A stretch of DNA of 64,000 nucleotides from Bdellovibrionales bacterium (GCA_016713585.1 JADJOV010000005.1:122203-186202); one strand, 5' to 3'. Positions 27,064-36,960 are shown, counted from the first letter of the stretch. The notes: a model not told the origin generated them from the sequence alone. Program-made: numbers and translations.

Positions 27064-27591
27064 TTAGCGACCCCACAGGTTGAGCTCTTCAAGTGTGAAA
27101 AGACTACGGAGTTCAAGCTGAATATTAACTAAGGATGGCTCTGGAATTTTTCCCCGATGAATCACACAGAGAACATGGCTGACAAAGGCTCCGGCCCCGC
27201 GAAGGTCTTGAGTGCTTTGGACCACCTGACCTCCAGTTGTGATAACATCCTCGATCACGCACAGACGCTTGTTCCTAATATCTAGGCCCTCAGCAAAGCG
27301 ACAGGTTCCGTATTCCTTGGCTTTCTTACGAACGAAAGTGACAGGGAGGCCGGTCTGGAGCGAGAGAGCTGTGGCGATAGGAACTCCGCCCAGCTCGAGG
27401 CCTGCTAAAATTTCAGTGTCTTTTGGAATTAGCGGTGCCATCTGTTTGGCGATTTCCAGAAGTAAGGCGGGTTGCGATTCAAACCGATATTTATCAAAAT
27501 ATTCGTTTGATCTCTGGCCAGAGCGGAGCAGAAAGTCACCATGGAGATGGGAAATTTCGTAGATCTTTTTACAAAGTTCTTGTTTGGTCAT
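27064..27591 (-). CDS. pyrE: Orotate phosphoribosyltransferase
   Basis: A 175-residue enzyme of pyrimidine synthesis that joins orotate and PRPP. It has the PRPP-binding loop VIEDVITTGGQV, the substrate region GDFLLRSGQRSNEYFDKY, the dimer-loop basic residues VRKKAKEYG and the Glu-Leu-Gly-Gly-Val-Pro stretch. It is slightly shorter than many PyrE proteins but complete. It converges with the hydrolase gene nine bases away. Confidence 0.9.
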   Translation of the reverse strand: MTKQELCKKIYEISHLHGDFLLRSGQRSNEYFDKYRFESQPALLLEIAKQMAPLIPKDTEILAGLELGGVPIATALSLQTGLPVTFVRKKAKEYGTCRFAEGLDIRNKRLCVIEDVITTGGQVVQSTQDLRGAGAFVSHVLCVIHRGKIPEPSLVNIQLELRSLFTLEELNLWGR

Positions 27592-27699
27592 TGGGTTCCT
27601 TTCCGTGAGATTTTGTTTGGCCCCATTTATGCTTGTTAACAGAGGGAGCGTGAAAACACGAGTCGGTAATTTTGAAAAATCTGGCAGAGGATACGATAG

Positions 27700-27840
27700 A
27701 TGAAACCAAAAAAAAAGTCGGATTTACAAACAATAAGTCTTTTCTTAATCTTGGCAGTATTGACCCTATTTTTTGTTACGATTGTGCGCGTGGTGCTTTT
27801 CGCACCGGCGGTGCCATTTGTTGAATCGGCAACGCGTTAG
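27700..27840 (+). CDS. Small single-helix membrane protein
   Basis: A 46-residue frame with AGAGG nine bases before its ATG. It begins with a basic stretch (MKPKKKSDLQ), continues with one long hydrophobic helix (SLFLILAVLTLFFVTIVRVV) and ends in a short polar tail. Divergent from pyrE and convergent with the CNNM gene. The product is typical of uncharacterised small membrane proteins; no function can be named. Confidence 0.55.
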   Translation: MKPKKKSDLQTISLFLILAVLTLFFVTIVRVVLFAPAVPFVESATR

Positions 27841-27841
27841 G

Positions 27842-28885
27842 TTAAATATCTTTTCTGATTTTCTGTTTACGTAATTGCCACTGCTCGAGAGCGTACTTTC
27901 GCATATCTTCCACATTATCAAACTCGTCAACGATCTCAACACCAAGTAATGTTTCGATGGCATCTTCCAAGGTCACGAGGCCGGTGACCACTCCATACTC
28001 GTCAATGGCGAGGGCCAAATGCTCCTTGGTCTTAATAAAGTGATCAAGGGCCTGAAAAACCGGCATTCTCTCTGAAATAGTTTCGATTTTTGTGACCAGT
28101 TCTCCGATAGTTTTTTTATGTTGGTCATGGGATAGGGCCTCTAGGATGCGATAGCGTGAAGTGAGACCGACGATATTATCCAAATTATCGCGGTAGACCG
28201 GAATTCTAGAAAAGCGCAACGGCTTATTCTTTTGTACCACATCTTCGACGGTTTCCGAGGCTTCCAGGGAGAAAAAGACTGACCGAGGAGTCATCACGTC
28301 GGCGACAAATATTTTATCGAGCATCAGAAGGTTTTTGATAATTGTGGATTCTTTATTTTTCAGGGTTCCTTCCTCAACTCCGAGGTCCGCATTCATAATC
28401 ATTTCTTCCCTGGTAATTTCTGGATGCTCTGATTGCTTGGCGATAACCCGAGTTAGTTTTTCCGAGACAACCACCAAAGGATAAAAGAAAAATATAATGG
28501 CCTGGGTCGAGTAGGCGGCTAAGGGAGCCAGTTCTTTCCAATGGGCGGCCCCCAAGGATTTTGGAATAATTTCGGAAAAAACCAAGATCATCAAGGTGAG
28601 GAGGATAGAGACCACGACAAGCATAGCTTCATTTGAAACTTGATGAACATAGTAAGCAATTGCGGCAGAGCCCAAGGTATCAGTGAGGGTCTTAAGACTC
28701 AGTATCGCCGAGAGAGGTCGATTGATTTTTTCAATGAGATGTTCGAGGAGCTTTCCGCTTCGGCGATTTTGCTTCACTGCGACAGCAACATAAGCATCAC
28801 TGACAGAAAGTAAAACAGACTCGAGGATCGAGCAAAAAAAAGAAATTCCAATCACTAATATAAATAAGATTAAAATGGTGAGCAT
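27842..28885 (-). CDS. CNNM/CorC-type transporter with CBS domains
   Basis: A 347-residue membrane protein. An N-terminal DUF21 (CNNM) domain with four helices (FFCSILESVLLSVSDAYV, VFSEIIPKSLGAAHW) is followed by a CBS pair: DVMTPRSVFFSLEA, SRIPVYRDNLDNIVGL and ALAIDEYGVVTGLVTLEDAI. Relatives transport or sense magnesium or cobalt, or are labelled hemolysins. The C-terminal CorC_HlyC domain of longer members is absent, because the protein ends about 30 residues after the second CBS motif. Confidence 0.85.
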   Translation of the reverse strand: MLTILILFILVIGISFFCSILESVLLSVSDAYVAVAVKQNRRSGKLLEHLIEKINRPLSAILSLKTLTDTLGSAAIAYYVHQVSNEAMLVVVSILLTLMILVFSEIIPKSLGAAHWKELAPLAAYSTQAIIFFFYPLVVVSEKLTRVIAKQSEHPEITREEMIMNADLGVEEGTLKNKESTIIKNLLMLDKIFVADVMTPRSVFFSLEASETVEDVVQKNKPLRFSRIPVYRDNLDNIVGLTSRYRILEALSHDQHKKTIGELVTKIETISERMPVFQALDHFIKTKEHLALAIDEYGVVTGLVTLEDAIETLLGVEIVDEFDNVEDMRKYALEQWQLRKQKIRKDI

Positions 28886-28951
28886 TAATTTCTAGTCATC
28901 CAGAGAAAAAGTGTCTCATAACAAAACCCGAGTATCAAAGTGTTAAAAAGC

Positions 28952-28983
28952 AAAAGCCGATCCAACATCTGGCTCGGCTTTTT
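28952..28983 (-). terminator. Rho-independent terminator behind fusA
   Basis: AAAAGCCGA and TCGGCTTTT pair over nine bases around a 13-base loop, directly behind the fusA stop. The stem has A runs on one side and T runs on the other, so it can work in both directions. Confidence 0.75.
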
Positions 28984-29009
28984 GCGATAACTCGTTGCAT
29001 TATTCTCGT

Positions 29010-31117
29010 TTACTTTTTCTGCTCTTCAGCCCGTTTCAACTGGTACTTTTTAGCCAACTCTTCCTGAATATTTCGTGGACACTGGGCATATTTGGCAAAT
29101 TCCATTGAGAATTCTCCCTTGCCCTTGGTCGCAGAACGAAGATCGGTTGAATAGCCAAACATCTCAGTCAAGGGAACTTCGGCCTCGATAACCACGCTTC
29201 CTTCAAACGAAGTTGTTCCGACGATGACTCCTCGACGTTGGTTAATCTGTCCAGTCGCAGGACCCTGATATTCATCTGGGACTGTCGTCTCAAGCTTCAT
29301 GATTGGTTCCAGGACGATCGGCTTAGCCTTTGGATAAACTTCACGCATGGCAGCCATGGCGCAAATCTTAAATGCCATATAGCTCGAGTCGACGTCATGG
29401 TAACTACCATCATTGAGCTCAACATCGACGCCTACAATTGGGAAACCTATCAAAGGGCCCTTCACGCACTGTTCGCGGAAACCTTCCTCAACCGCAGGTA
29501 TAAATTCCCGTGGAATTCGGCCTCCAACAACCTCATTACTAAACTTAAAGACACTGCCATCTTCTTGAGGTGGTAAGACGCGAATTTTTCCAACGACTTT
29601 CGCGAATTGGCCCGATCCACCAGTCTGCTTTTTATGGGTGTAGTCGAAAGCGGCTTCAGTTGAGATCGTTTCACGGTAGGCAACCTGAGGTTGACCCACG
29701 ACCACTTCACAACTGAACTCACGTTTCATTCGCTCGACATAAATCTCAAGGTGAAGCTCGCCCATTCCTGAGATAATGGTCTCTGCAGATTCTTCGTCCC
29801 GATGAACTCGGAATGTTGGATCCTCTTTGCGAAATTTTTGAAGCGCTTTTGTGAAATTATTCGAGCCCTCTTTTGTTTTTGGAGCAATTGCTAAACTGAT
29901 AACCGCATCAGGCACATGCATTGATTGCATAGAAGCCTGCACTTTATCATCACAGAAAGTATCTCCAGAGGCACAATCGATTCCGAAAACGGCGACAATA
30001 TCACCTGCGTAAGCCGTGTCCAGCTCTTCCATTTTTTCAGAGTGCATACGGACCAATCTTGGAACTTTGAGGGATTTCTTGCTGACTTGGTTGATAATGA
30101 AGTCTCCCTTAGAGACTTTCCCTTGGTAGATTCATATAAGTTAGCTGACCAAACTGGGTCTCTTGAAGTTTAAAAGCTAACATGACCAAAGGTTTGGAAT
30201 TATCTGGAAAAAGTTCAAATTTTCTTCGTTTTTATTGAGATCAAGAGCCGTTTCTTTTTTCTCTGCCGGAGTTGGCAAGTAATAGGTCACTGCATCCAGA
30301 AGAAGTTGAACTCCTTTATTCTTAAAAGCCGACCCACAGAAAACAGGAACTAGCTTCAATGAAATAACGCCCTTTCTTATCGCAGCCCTGAGTTCATCTT
30401 GAGTGGGTTCTTGCTCCATCAAGAATTTTTCACCGATCACATCGTCGACGTCTGCGAGTTTACCAATCAGCGTCTGTCGATATTCTTTTGCCTGCTCAAT
30501 CATGTTGGCTGGAATTTCCTGTTCACTAACCATCTCGCCATGGTCGCCTTCATTGATATACGCTTTCATTGTGACCAGATCCACGGCGCCTTTATGAGCG
30601 TCTTCAAGTCCAATAGGAATTTGGCACATCACCGCGTTCAATCTCAGTTTATCGACAAGTGCATCTGTCACGCGGAAGGATTTGCGCCTTGACGATCTAG
30701 TTTGTTGACAAAGGCCAGCCTTGGAACACTGTAGCGTTTCATTTGGCGGTCCACCGTGATTGACTGGGATTGCACTCCAGCCACACCGCAGAGAACAAGA
30801 ATAGCGCCGTCAAGGACTCTCAAAGAGCGTTCAACCTCAATAGTGAAATCCACGTGTCCCGGAGTATCGATCAGATTAATTGTATAATCTTTCCACTGGA
30901 CTTGAGTGGCCGCAGATTGGATGGTGATCCCTTTTTCCCGCTCAAGATCCATGGAATCCATGGTGGCTCCCACCCCGTCTTTTCCCTTCACTTCGTGAAT
31001 CGCGTGGATTCGTCCTCCGTAAAATAGAATTCGTTCAGAGAGAGTGGTCTTTCCAGAGTCGATATGCGCAGAGATTCCGATATTGCGCACTGTATTGATA
31101 TCCCATTTCTTGGCCAT
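29010..31117 (-). CDS. fusA: Elongation factor G, mitochondrial/spirochaete (spdEFG1) type (three frameshifts)
   Basis: The GTPase that drives ribosomal translocation, about 700 residues. G motifs are HIDSGKTTLSER, DTPGHVDF and NKLD. The stretch IHEVKGKDGVGATMDSM next to EREKGITIQSAAT matches mitochondrial EF-G1 and the spdEFG1 class better than ordinary EF-G. Domain IV has GSGQFAKV and domain V has MFGYSTDLRSATKGKG. Slips occur at about 30680 (add T: Ala-Asn-Pro-Phe-Arg-Val-Thr), 30228 (add T: Glu-Leu-Phe-Pro-Asp-Asn) and 30133 (before Ile-Tyr-Gln-Gly-Lys-Val-Ser-Lys-Gly-Asp). The ATG at 31117 has AGGAAG upstream. An essential gene would not tolerate these breaks. Confidence 0.92.
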
Positions 31118-31227
31118 AACAGGTTCTTCCTTTTTCACTGAGGTGTTATACGAACTAGTCGAGTTAGCATAGAAAAGTGATCAATGCAAAAATATAATGC
31201 CACGCGCAGGAAGATTTGGGCTGGACA

Positions 31228-31275
31228 TTGAAATGCCTATTAATATGCGTGTTAAAATGCATATTAAAATGTGTA
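31228..31275 (+). repeat. 12-base tandem repeat before recQ
   Basis: Four 12-base units (TTAAAATGCATA and variants) lie immediately upstream of recQ and in frame with it. From a TTG at 31216 they would encode Leu-Lys-Cys-Ile-like tetrapeptides. The real start, with its AGGGA, lies behind the repeat. Confidence 0.75.
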
Positions 31276-31293
31276 TTGAGTAGGGAAATGAAT

Positions 31294-32784
31294 ATGCCTT
31301 TGATCGAGTTCCTAAAGTCAAATTTTCCGTTTGCCAGTTTTAGAGGCTCCCAAGAATCCGTGATTCAATCCATTTTGGATGGTCATGATGTGTTGGCCCT
31401 GATGCCCACGGGACAAGGAAAGAGTCTTTGTTATCAGTTTCTAGCCAAGTGGTTTTCCCTCAAGAGCGAAAACCAAATTACGGGCAATTTATCCAAGAAA
31501 TCGCTCACCCTTGTTGTCTCTCCTTTGATTGCATTGATGCAGGACCAGGTAACCCAGGCGACAAAACTTGGACTTGACGCAACCTTTTTGAGTTCTCTTT
31601 TGACGAAAGATGAAAGGTTTCAGCGCCAGCTTGAAATTAAGGAGGGAAGATACAATTTGATTTTGGTGACCCCGGAACGATTTCGAAAGCCTGAGTTTTG
31701 GCAATGTCTCGAGGGGCGAGAGATTAACTTGATGGCGGTGGATGAGGCTCACTGTATTTCGCAATGGGGGCACGATTTTCGTCCGGATTATACAAGGCTA
31801 GGCGGTATTCGCCAGAGCCTAAAAATGCCCAGAGTCCTGGCCCTGACGGCAACAGCGACTCCACTTGTTCAAAAAGAAATTCAATCCCAGCTTGGTTTTC
31901 AAAATCCTGTCGTGATTTCAGACGGGCTGGAACGCCACAATATTGCCATTCGAGTCCATGAAATTATGAGTACCGAGGAAAAGCTAGAGCTCTTGGTCAA
32001 GCTCTTAAGAGAGCCCATGTCCCAGGGAGAATCCCCGGGAGCTGTTTTGATCTATGCATCCTTGATCGACACGGTTCATAAAATCTCACGCTTTCTTAAC
32101 AAGGCAAACATTTCACATCGTCTCTATCATGGGGATTTAAACCCCTCCCAGCGGCAAGGAAATTTAAAGGCGTTTCAACGGGAGCCGGCTCCGGTGATGG
32201 TGGCGACCCCCGCCTTCGGACTTGGTATTGATAAACAGAATGTGCGCCAGGTTTTTCACTTCGAAATTCCTGGGAGCCTGGAATCCTATTTTCAAGAAAT
32301 TGGAAGGGCCGGCAGGGATGGCAAAAAGGCCACAGCCAATTTACTTTTTGATGACGATGATGTTTCTATTCAGATGGAATTTATTAAGTGGTCCCATCCC
32401 GATGACGAATTTATCGCGAGGGTTTTTTATTTGATTGAAAAAAATGGATCTCAAATTCAGCAAGAAGGGTTTGATTTTTTGAGAGAACAAATGAATTTCA
32501 AGAATCGGCGGGACTTTCGCGCAGAAGCGGCGGTGAATATACTTGAACGTTGGGGTTGTTTAGAAAGAACGCTAGATCCATTTCCATTTAGGATCGTGCG
32601 TCCTCCCGAAGCGGAAGACTTTGCGAAAGAAAAGGGTGCTCTTCAGTTCAAGCACCAAAACCAAAAACTTCTAGAAATGTTAAGATGGGCTCAAAACGCC
32701 CAGGAATGTCGTTTGGTGGGAATATATAACTATTTTGGCCACTCGGGGAGCCCGTGCGGAATCTGTGATGTTTGTCAAAGCTGA
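31294..32784 (+). CDS. recQ: RecQ-family ATP-dependent DNA helicase
   Basis: A superfamily 2 helicase of about 496 residues acting in recombination and fork repair. It has motif 0 FASFRGSQESVIQSILDG, Walker A MPTGQGKSLCYQF, DEAH (VDEAHCISQWGHDFRPDY), ALTATATP, and motif VI QEIGRAGRDGK. The C-terminal zinc region reads GIYNYFGHSGSPCGICDVCQ. It lacks an HRDC domain, so it is a short RecQ. The ATG at 31294 is seven bases behind AGGGA; an ATG at 31288 is the alternative. The frame extends upstream through the 12-base repeat. Confidence 0.88.
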   Translation: MPLIEFLKSNFPFASFRGSQESVIQSILDGHDVLALMPTGQGKSLCYQFLAKWFSLKSENQITGNLSKKSLTLVVSPLIALMQDQVTQATKLGLDATFLSSLLTKDERFQRQLEIKEGRYNLILVTPERFRKPEFWQCLEGREINLMAVDEAHCISQWGHDFRPDYTRLGGIRQSLKMPRVLALTATATPLVQKEIQSQLGFQNPVVISDGLERHNIAIRVHEIMSTEEKLELLVKLLREPMSQGESPGAVLIYASLIDTVHKISRFLNKANISHRLYHGDLNPSQRQGNLKAFQREPAPVMVATPAFGLGIDKQNVRQVFHFEIPGSLESYFQEIGRAGRDGKKATANLLFDDDDVSIQMEFIKWSHPDDEFIARVFYLIEKNGSQIQQEGFDFLREQMNFKNRRDFRAEAAVNILERWGCLERTLDPFPFRIVRPPEAEDFAKEKGALQFKHQNQKLLEMLRWAQNAQECRLVGIYNYFGHSGSPCGICDVCQS

Positions 32785-33485
32785 CGTTTCAAAACTTGAG
32801 GAAGCAAACCACGCGAAACTACGATCCACGATCGAGTTTCCGAATCCCGTTGTGACCTTGGCTGAGGGGATCGTGGCGGTTGGTGGCAAGCTCGATGTGG
32901 GGACCCTCTATCATGCCTATCGCCTGGGGATCTTCCCTTGGCCCCAGCCGAAAGTGCCCATGCTTTGGTTTTGTCCAGATCAGCGGGGAGTTCTTTTTTT
33001 TGAAAAGTATAGAAGGCCGAAAAGCTTTCAGAAATTTCTTAAGAAGAAAAAAGCACTTTACCAACTTTCTTGGAATCAGAACTTCCAAGGGGTCATCGAG
33101 GGTTGTCAAAAACAGATCCGGCGGGACCAACCAGGCACCTGGATTTTGCCCAGTATGAAAAAAGCCTACTTGGATTTCCACCGGGCTGGTTTTGCGCAGT
33201 CCATTGAGTGCAGCAGGGAGGAAGCTCGTCGCAGGTCTTTACGGTGTGTTTGTCGAGGGGGTCTTTAGTGGTGAAAGCATGTTTCATACGGAAGACAACA
33301 CATCCAAGCTTTGCCTGGATTATGCCGTCGAAACCCTTGCCGCCGAGGGCATCAAGTGGATGGATATTCAGATGGTGACACCCCTTTTGAAGGCCTTTGG
33401 TGGCGAATTAATCCCTCGTCAACAATACCTACGGCTGTTACATGGCCCAGCTTCAATTTTTGTTCCAAATCGAGACACGAAATAA
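32768..33485 (+). CDS. aat: Leucyl/phenylalanyl-tRNA-protein transferase (frameshift)
   Basis: Adds Leu or Phe to proteins with N-terminal Arg or Lys, marking them for ClpAP. Motifs: FPNPVVTLAEGIVAVGGKL, YRLGIFPW, MLWFCPDQRGVLF, GTWILPSMKKAYLDFHRAG and QSIEC. A slip at about 33215 shifts to GLYGVFVEGVFSGESMFH and the C-terminal WMDIQMVTPLLKAFGGELI. The frame starts inside the end of recQ. The ATG at 32768 overlaps recQ by 17 bases; longer starts upstream are less likely. Confidence 0.87.
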
Positions 33486-33535
33486 GTTAAATATTAAATA
33501 GAGGCTATTAAGTGGCTTGAAATCACCGAGGTTAA

Positions 33536-34031
33536 CTACTGAATCGCAATCATGATGAACATTTTGCTCTGGTTAACCAACGAGAACGGAATGACTAGAG
33601 TCACAGTCGATGCCGACTTTGCAATCACAAAATTTCCACTGACAATCGAAGGAATCGCCATTTCAAAATTATAACCAACATTATTAAGTGTGGTTTGCGC
33701 TTCCGTAAATCATATTTGCAAGCTCGCCGACGGCATCTGAAACAGCCTCATTGATTTCTGTGAAATCTTCATTGAGCATATTTTTTAAAATTAGAAAAAT
33801 CGATTCTTTTGTAAAAGACAAAACAAGAGTGCCAGACAAAGGGCTTGCGACCATTCCAATAATGCCTGCAATATTGCCGGTCATTTGAAAGTCATTTTGG
33901 ATAAACGGCTTTTCACAAACAACCTCAGTGCTTGCCATTTTGGATAAGGTCTTTTCAACCCCGTTGATGAAGGCATTGACTAAAGCCTTATCTAAAAGTG
34001 GATTGCTTTGTTTGGAAGTCTCGTTGGCCAC
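33536..34031 (-). CDS. CheX-like chemotaxis phosphatase family protein (frameshift)
   Basis: A CheC/CheX-type protein of about 165 residues. The start is a GTG at 34031 with GGGG five bases upstream. It has ALVNAFINGVEKTLSKM near the N-terminus, GNIAGIIGMVASPLSGTLVL and the catalytic-type EINEAVSDAVGELANMIYG. The frame stops at 33684, but one added A at about 33705 restores Gly-Ser-Ala-Lys-Thr-Thr-Leu-Asn and a further 50 residues of matching type (PSIVSGNFVIAK, LVIPFSLVNQSKMFIMI), ending at 33536. CheX proteins dephosphorylate CheY-P; here the target is unknown because no other chemotaxis gene is near. Confidence 0.75.
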
Positions 34032-34133
34032 ATTTGCCCCTTTTTGGTCTAATGATATTCTAAGGCAAGGTTGGTTAGCAAACACTAATCGAGTTTGGGT
34101 CGTGTCGTCGGACTATTTGGCAAATAGATAGAT

Positions 34134-34162
34134 CCAAAAGCGGATCTTTAGTCTGCTTTTGG
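34134..34162. terminator. Hairpin behind the von Willebrand lipoprotein gene
   Basis: CCAAAAGC and GCTTTTGG pair perfectly over eight bases around a 13-base loop, about 55 bases behind the minus-strand stop at 34216. There is no clear T run on that strand, so the assignment is tentative. Confidence 0.4.
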
Positions 34163-34215
34163 TCTGGTGCACAGAGATTCAGGGACAGGGAGGCCTCCAG
34201 AAGAGACTGCCCCTT

Positions 34216-36960
34216 CTAGTAGTACTGAATCTTAACTTCATCGTTGGCGTTGACTGGAACAGTGAGGTCTAAGGTGACTGAACCACCGGAGGCAGACCAA
34301 AGGTCTGTACTGAGTTCATGACCCCAGTCCACACTGCCGTGAGTCCGTATCCAAACTTTGCGAATTCGAACTTCAGGTGATGTGACACTAGGAAAGTTCA
34401 CGGTTCGAATGAGTTGATCTCGGAGGGTTGAGCCTAACTCAGAAAGAGCTGGGCTATAGGAGTCGCTATGAATATCATTGACGCTGCCATGCCCCCAAGA
34501 CTTCACAAGATCCTCATAGAGAGCGCCATAGGTGATTGCCATTTCGGGTTTGCTGTCATCTTTTCCGGTGATAAAAGTGGATAAGGTACCAGCTCTCTCG
34601 CCGATGTTGGTTTTCATCTGTGCTAAGATAAATTCCTTGAGTCCGGGGAATCCGCTACTTACCAGAGTCGAGGTCTCCAAGTAATCAGAGGACGACATGG
34701 CCAAGGTTCCGGGGACAGGTGTAAATCCAGCGTCGCAGTAATTGCCTGCTGCGATTTCGGTCTTTTTCTTTTTGGTCAAGTTGCGAGTCTCTGAAGTTCC
34801 GGGGACAGTGTTCGCGAGCCGTGTCTCTGTGCAGGCTGTGCCTGAAATGGATGCAATATAGTCTTTAATTTTTTGGGATCCGGAGCAAGCTCCCCCAGTG
34901 CTAGAACAAGGGGATTCACATGTGATGCTATGAGTGCTGTCAACAAAAGCGGCGAGGGACTTAGCTGTTCCAGGCGTTTCTGGATTCACACGCGACGAAA
35001 CGAATGCGCAGTTCTTGTTGACCGACGAAATAGTGGCCGACCCTGGGGACCCTCCAGGGCACGCGCTAGGCAGCGAGCTGCAGAGTGAGGCGCAGGAGAG
35101 AGCTGCCGGCGAAGTTCCTGTGGCTGTGTAAGGGAAATAGGTGTGGGTGTAGGTCTCTGATGAATTGGAGATCGCTGGGATACAGGCGAGTCCTTGACTG
35201 GTAGCAAAAGCTGAAATGCTCATGCCATCGTTTGCCGAACACAGGCCAGGGAAAGTTGCACAGGTGGCTGAGCAGTTGAGGGCAGAGTTTTGAGTGACGG
35301 ATATTGGTCCACGGGTGACGCTGGGTACAGCGGCGCGAAAACTCGAAAAAGCACATTTACGAATTGATCCGCCAGAGTCTGAACAGACGGCAGCGATTGC
35401 GGCTTCGCAAGTTGCTTGAGAAGAGGAAGCACCAAAGCCTTTTGAGGCTAGTGCGGAAGAAGGAATAGACTCCACTTTGTTGGCGAGGAAACAGGTTCCG
35501 AGAGTGAGAGTTCCTGCTGGATTGATTAGACTCTTGAGTGCGGAAGTGCATGCAGTGCTGACTGATAAGTCAACAGTGGGATGGTCAGAATAGGTGAAAT
35601 TTTTGGTCTGGTTGACTATGGTGTCGGCATTTTGGGTGCAAGAAGTTATGGCAAGTTCGGAGGTGGTATCGCCAAGTGTCGTTTTCAAGAAGGCAAGATT
35701 GGTGGCGCAGTTGGTCGGAACGGTTCCCGCAATATTTGAAGTTCTAAGTCCACTTTGTGGTGCGCCGTATATATGGACTCCTCCCTCGCGATCGCCAAGC
35801 CAGGTTTTTTTTGTATAGGTAATAAAATATGTCTTATTAATGATTTCATATTTGGCTTCAAACTCACGCTCTTGGGTTCCCGCGCAGGAGCCGGCTTGTG
35901 CTGCTTTTGACAGTGTCAGAGTTGTCGTTTTCTTGTTTCGGACTTCATCATTGGGAGTGATCGAAAGAACTGTCGAAACACTTGCCGGAATACTCGCAGA
36001 TATATAATTAATTTGGGTTTGTTTTTTAATTGTATCGGCTGTCGTCTTGTTACAAGACACATTGTATAAATATTCCCGTTCAATTGAATCTTTACACTGG
36101 GATCCATCGGGATTTGTAAACTCATCATGGTCAGAAACTAGGACGAACGATACGACATCGCCTTTGTTAAAAAAACTTTTTGGGTGCTTGAGGATTCTTC
36201 CTATGGCGCAAAGTCCAGAGGACGTATCGACGACTGGGAAAACGGCGGCGTTAGTTATTCCTGAAGCCAATTTCGGAGAGATGATTTCTAAATGAGATGC
36301 TACTTTTTTCGCCAACTCTTCCACAGACTGGCCCCGGCGAAATTGAATTGAAGGGAGAATCTCAGATCCAGTTGCCGACATAGAATTGCTAGCTGGTGAT
36401 TGGAATTCCACGACAGACTGTGGAAGAAATTCACGGCGTTCCATATTGTCGTTCTTAATTTTGTTTTCACGAAAACCAAGGAGATCCCCAGGGATCAGCC
36501 CTGAGAAAACATTTGGAGCACGATAAGCTTTTTGTACATCGGACGGAGATGTCCCTGAAAGGCCTTGGATATCCACCATACCCGGGAGAAACCCTGCCGC
36601 GAGCTCTGCCACTTGGGCTGTGGTCACAAAGGAGATATCAATATCGAACTGAGCGAGACTATCTTGGTTGCCAGAAAACATCGACGAAAAAGACTTCTGC
36701 AGATTTAGATTATTGAGCGTCATTGAGTTCGAATTATCCATCACAAAAACAAGCTTCAGAGGGGGAGGGGGTCGACTCGACAGAGAGGTTTCGGAATATT
36801 CTGGAAGGACTGTTCTTCCAGCATCATTCACGACGGATTCGGGGTTCTGAAATATACTGATGTCCCCTGGTTGTCCACAATTCTGAAACCCAATCAAAAG
36901 AATGACAACAGCCAATCCAAGCGTCAGCTGACGCGGAGTAGTCCACAAAAAGTGTTTCAC
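34216..36960 (-). CDS. Large Cys-rich lipoprotein with von Willebrand A domain
   Basis: A 914-residue surface or periplasmic lipoprotein. The start is a GTG at 36960 with AGGGGG six bases upstream. A signal sequence with lipobox Phe-Gln-Asn-Cys follows (LAVVILLIGFQNC). Near residue 70 the metal-site motif LVFVMDNSNSM opens a von Willebrand A domain that continues through DIDISFVTTA and VVSFVLVSDHDEFTNPDGSQC. The middle 350 residues are Cys-rich with repeated short motifs (CAFSSFR, NCSATCATFPGLC, LSCASLCSSLPSACP, NCAFVSSR, CESPCSSTGGACSGS), suggesting two or three related disulfide modules. The end is all-beta. The role may be adhesion or metal-dependent binding; this is inference. Confidence 0.75.
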   Translation of the reverse strand: MKHFLWTTPRQLTLGLAVVILLIGFQNCGQPGDISIFQNPESVVNDAGRTVLPEYSETSLSSRPPPPLKLVFVMDNSNSMTLNNLNLQKSFSSMFSGNQDSLAQFDIDISFVTTAQVAELAAGFLPGMVDIQGLSGTSPSDVQKAYRAPNVFSGLIPGDLLGFRENKIKNDNMERREFLPQSVVEFQSPASNSMSATGSEILPSIQFRRGQSVEELAKKVASHLEIISPKLASGITNAAVFPVVDTSSGLCAIGRILKHPKSFFNKGDVVSFVLVSDHDEFTNPDGSQCKDSIEREYLYNVSCNKTTADTIKKQTQINYISASIPASVSTVLSITPNDEVRNKKTTTLTLSKAAQAGSCAGTQEREFEAKYEIINKTYFITYTKKTWLGDREGGVHIYGAPQSGLRTSNIAGTVPTNCATNLAFLKTTLGDTTSELAITSCTQNADTIVNQTKNFTYSDHPTVDLSVSTACTSALKSLINPAGTLTLGTCFLANKVESIPSSALASKGFGASSSQATCEAAIAAVCSDSGGSIRKCAFSSFRAAVPSVTRGPISVTQNSALNCSATCATFPGLCSANDGMSISAFATSQGLACIPAISNSSETYTHTYFPYTATGTSPAALSCASLCSSLPSACPGGSPGSATISSVNKNCAFVSSRVNPETPGTAKSLAAFVDSTHSITCESPCSSTGGACSGSQKIKDYIASISGTACTETRLANTVPGTSETRNLTKKKKTEIAAGNYCDAGFTPVPGTLAMSSSDYLETSTLVSSGFPGLKEFILAQMKTNIGERAGTLSTFITGKDDSKPEMAITYGALYEDLVKSWGHGSVNDIHSDSYSPALSELGSTLRDQLIRTVNFPSVTSPEVRIRKVWIRTHGSVDWGHELSTDLWSASGGSVTLDLTVPVNANDEVKIQYY

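Noticed and set aside
30120..30700. Programmed frameshifting in EF-G
   Set aside because: There are three separate slips without slippery heptamers or pseudoknots, and neighbouring genes show the same kind of error.
34870..35360. Several plus-strand and minus-strand frames inside the von Willebrand gene
   Set aside because: They shadow the long intact frame on the minus strand and have no start signals or domains.
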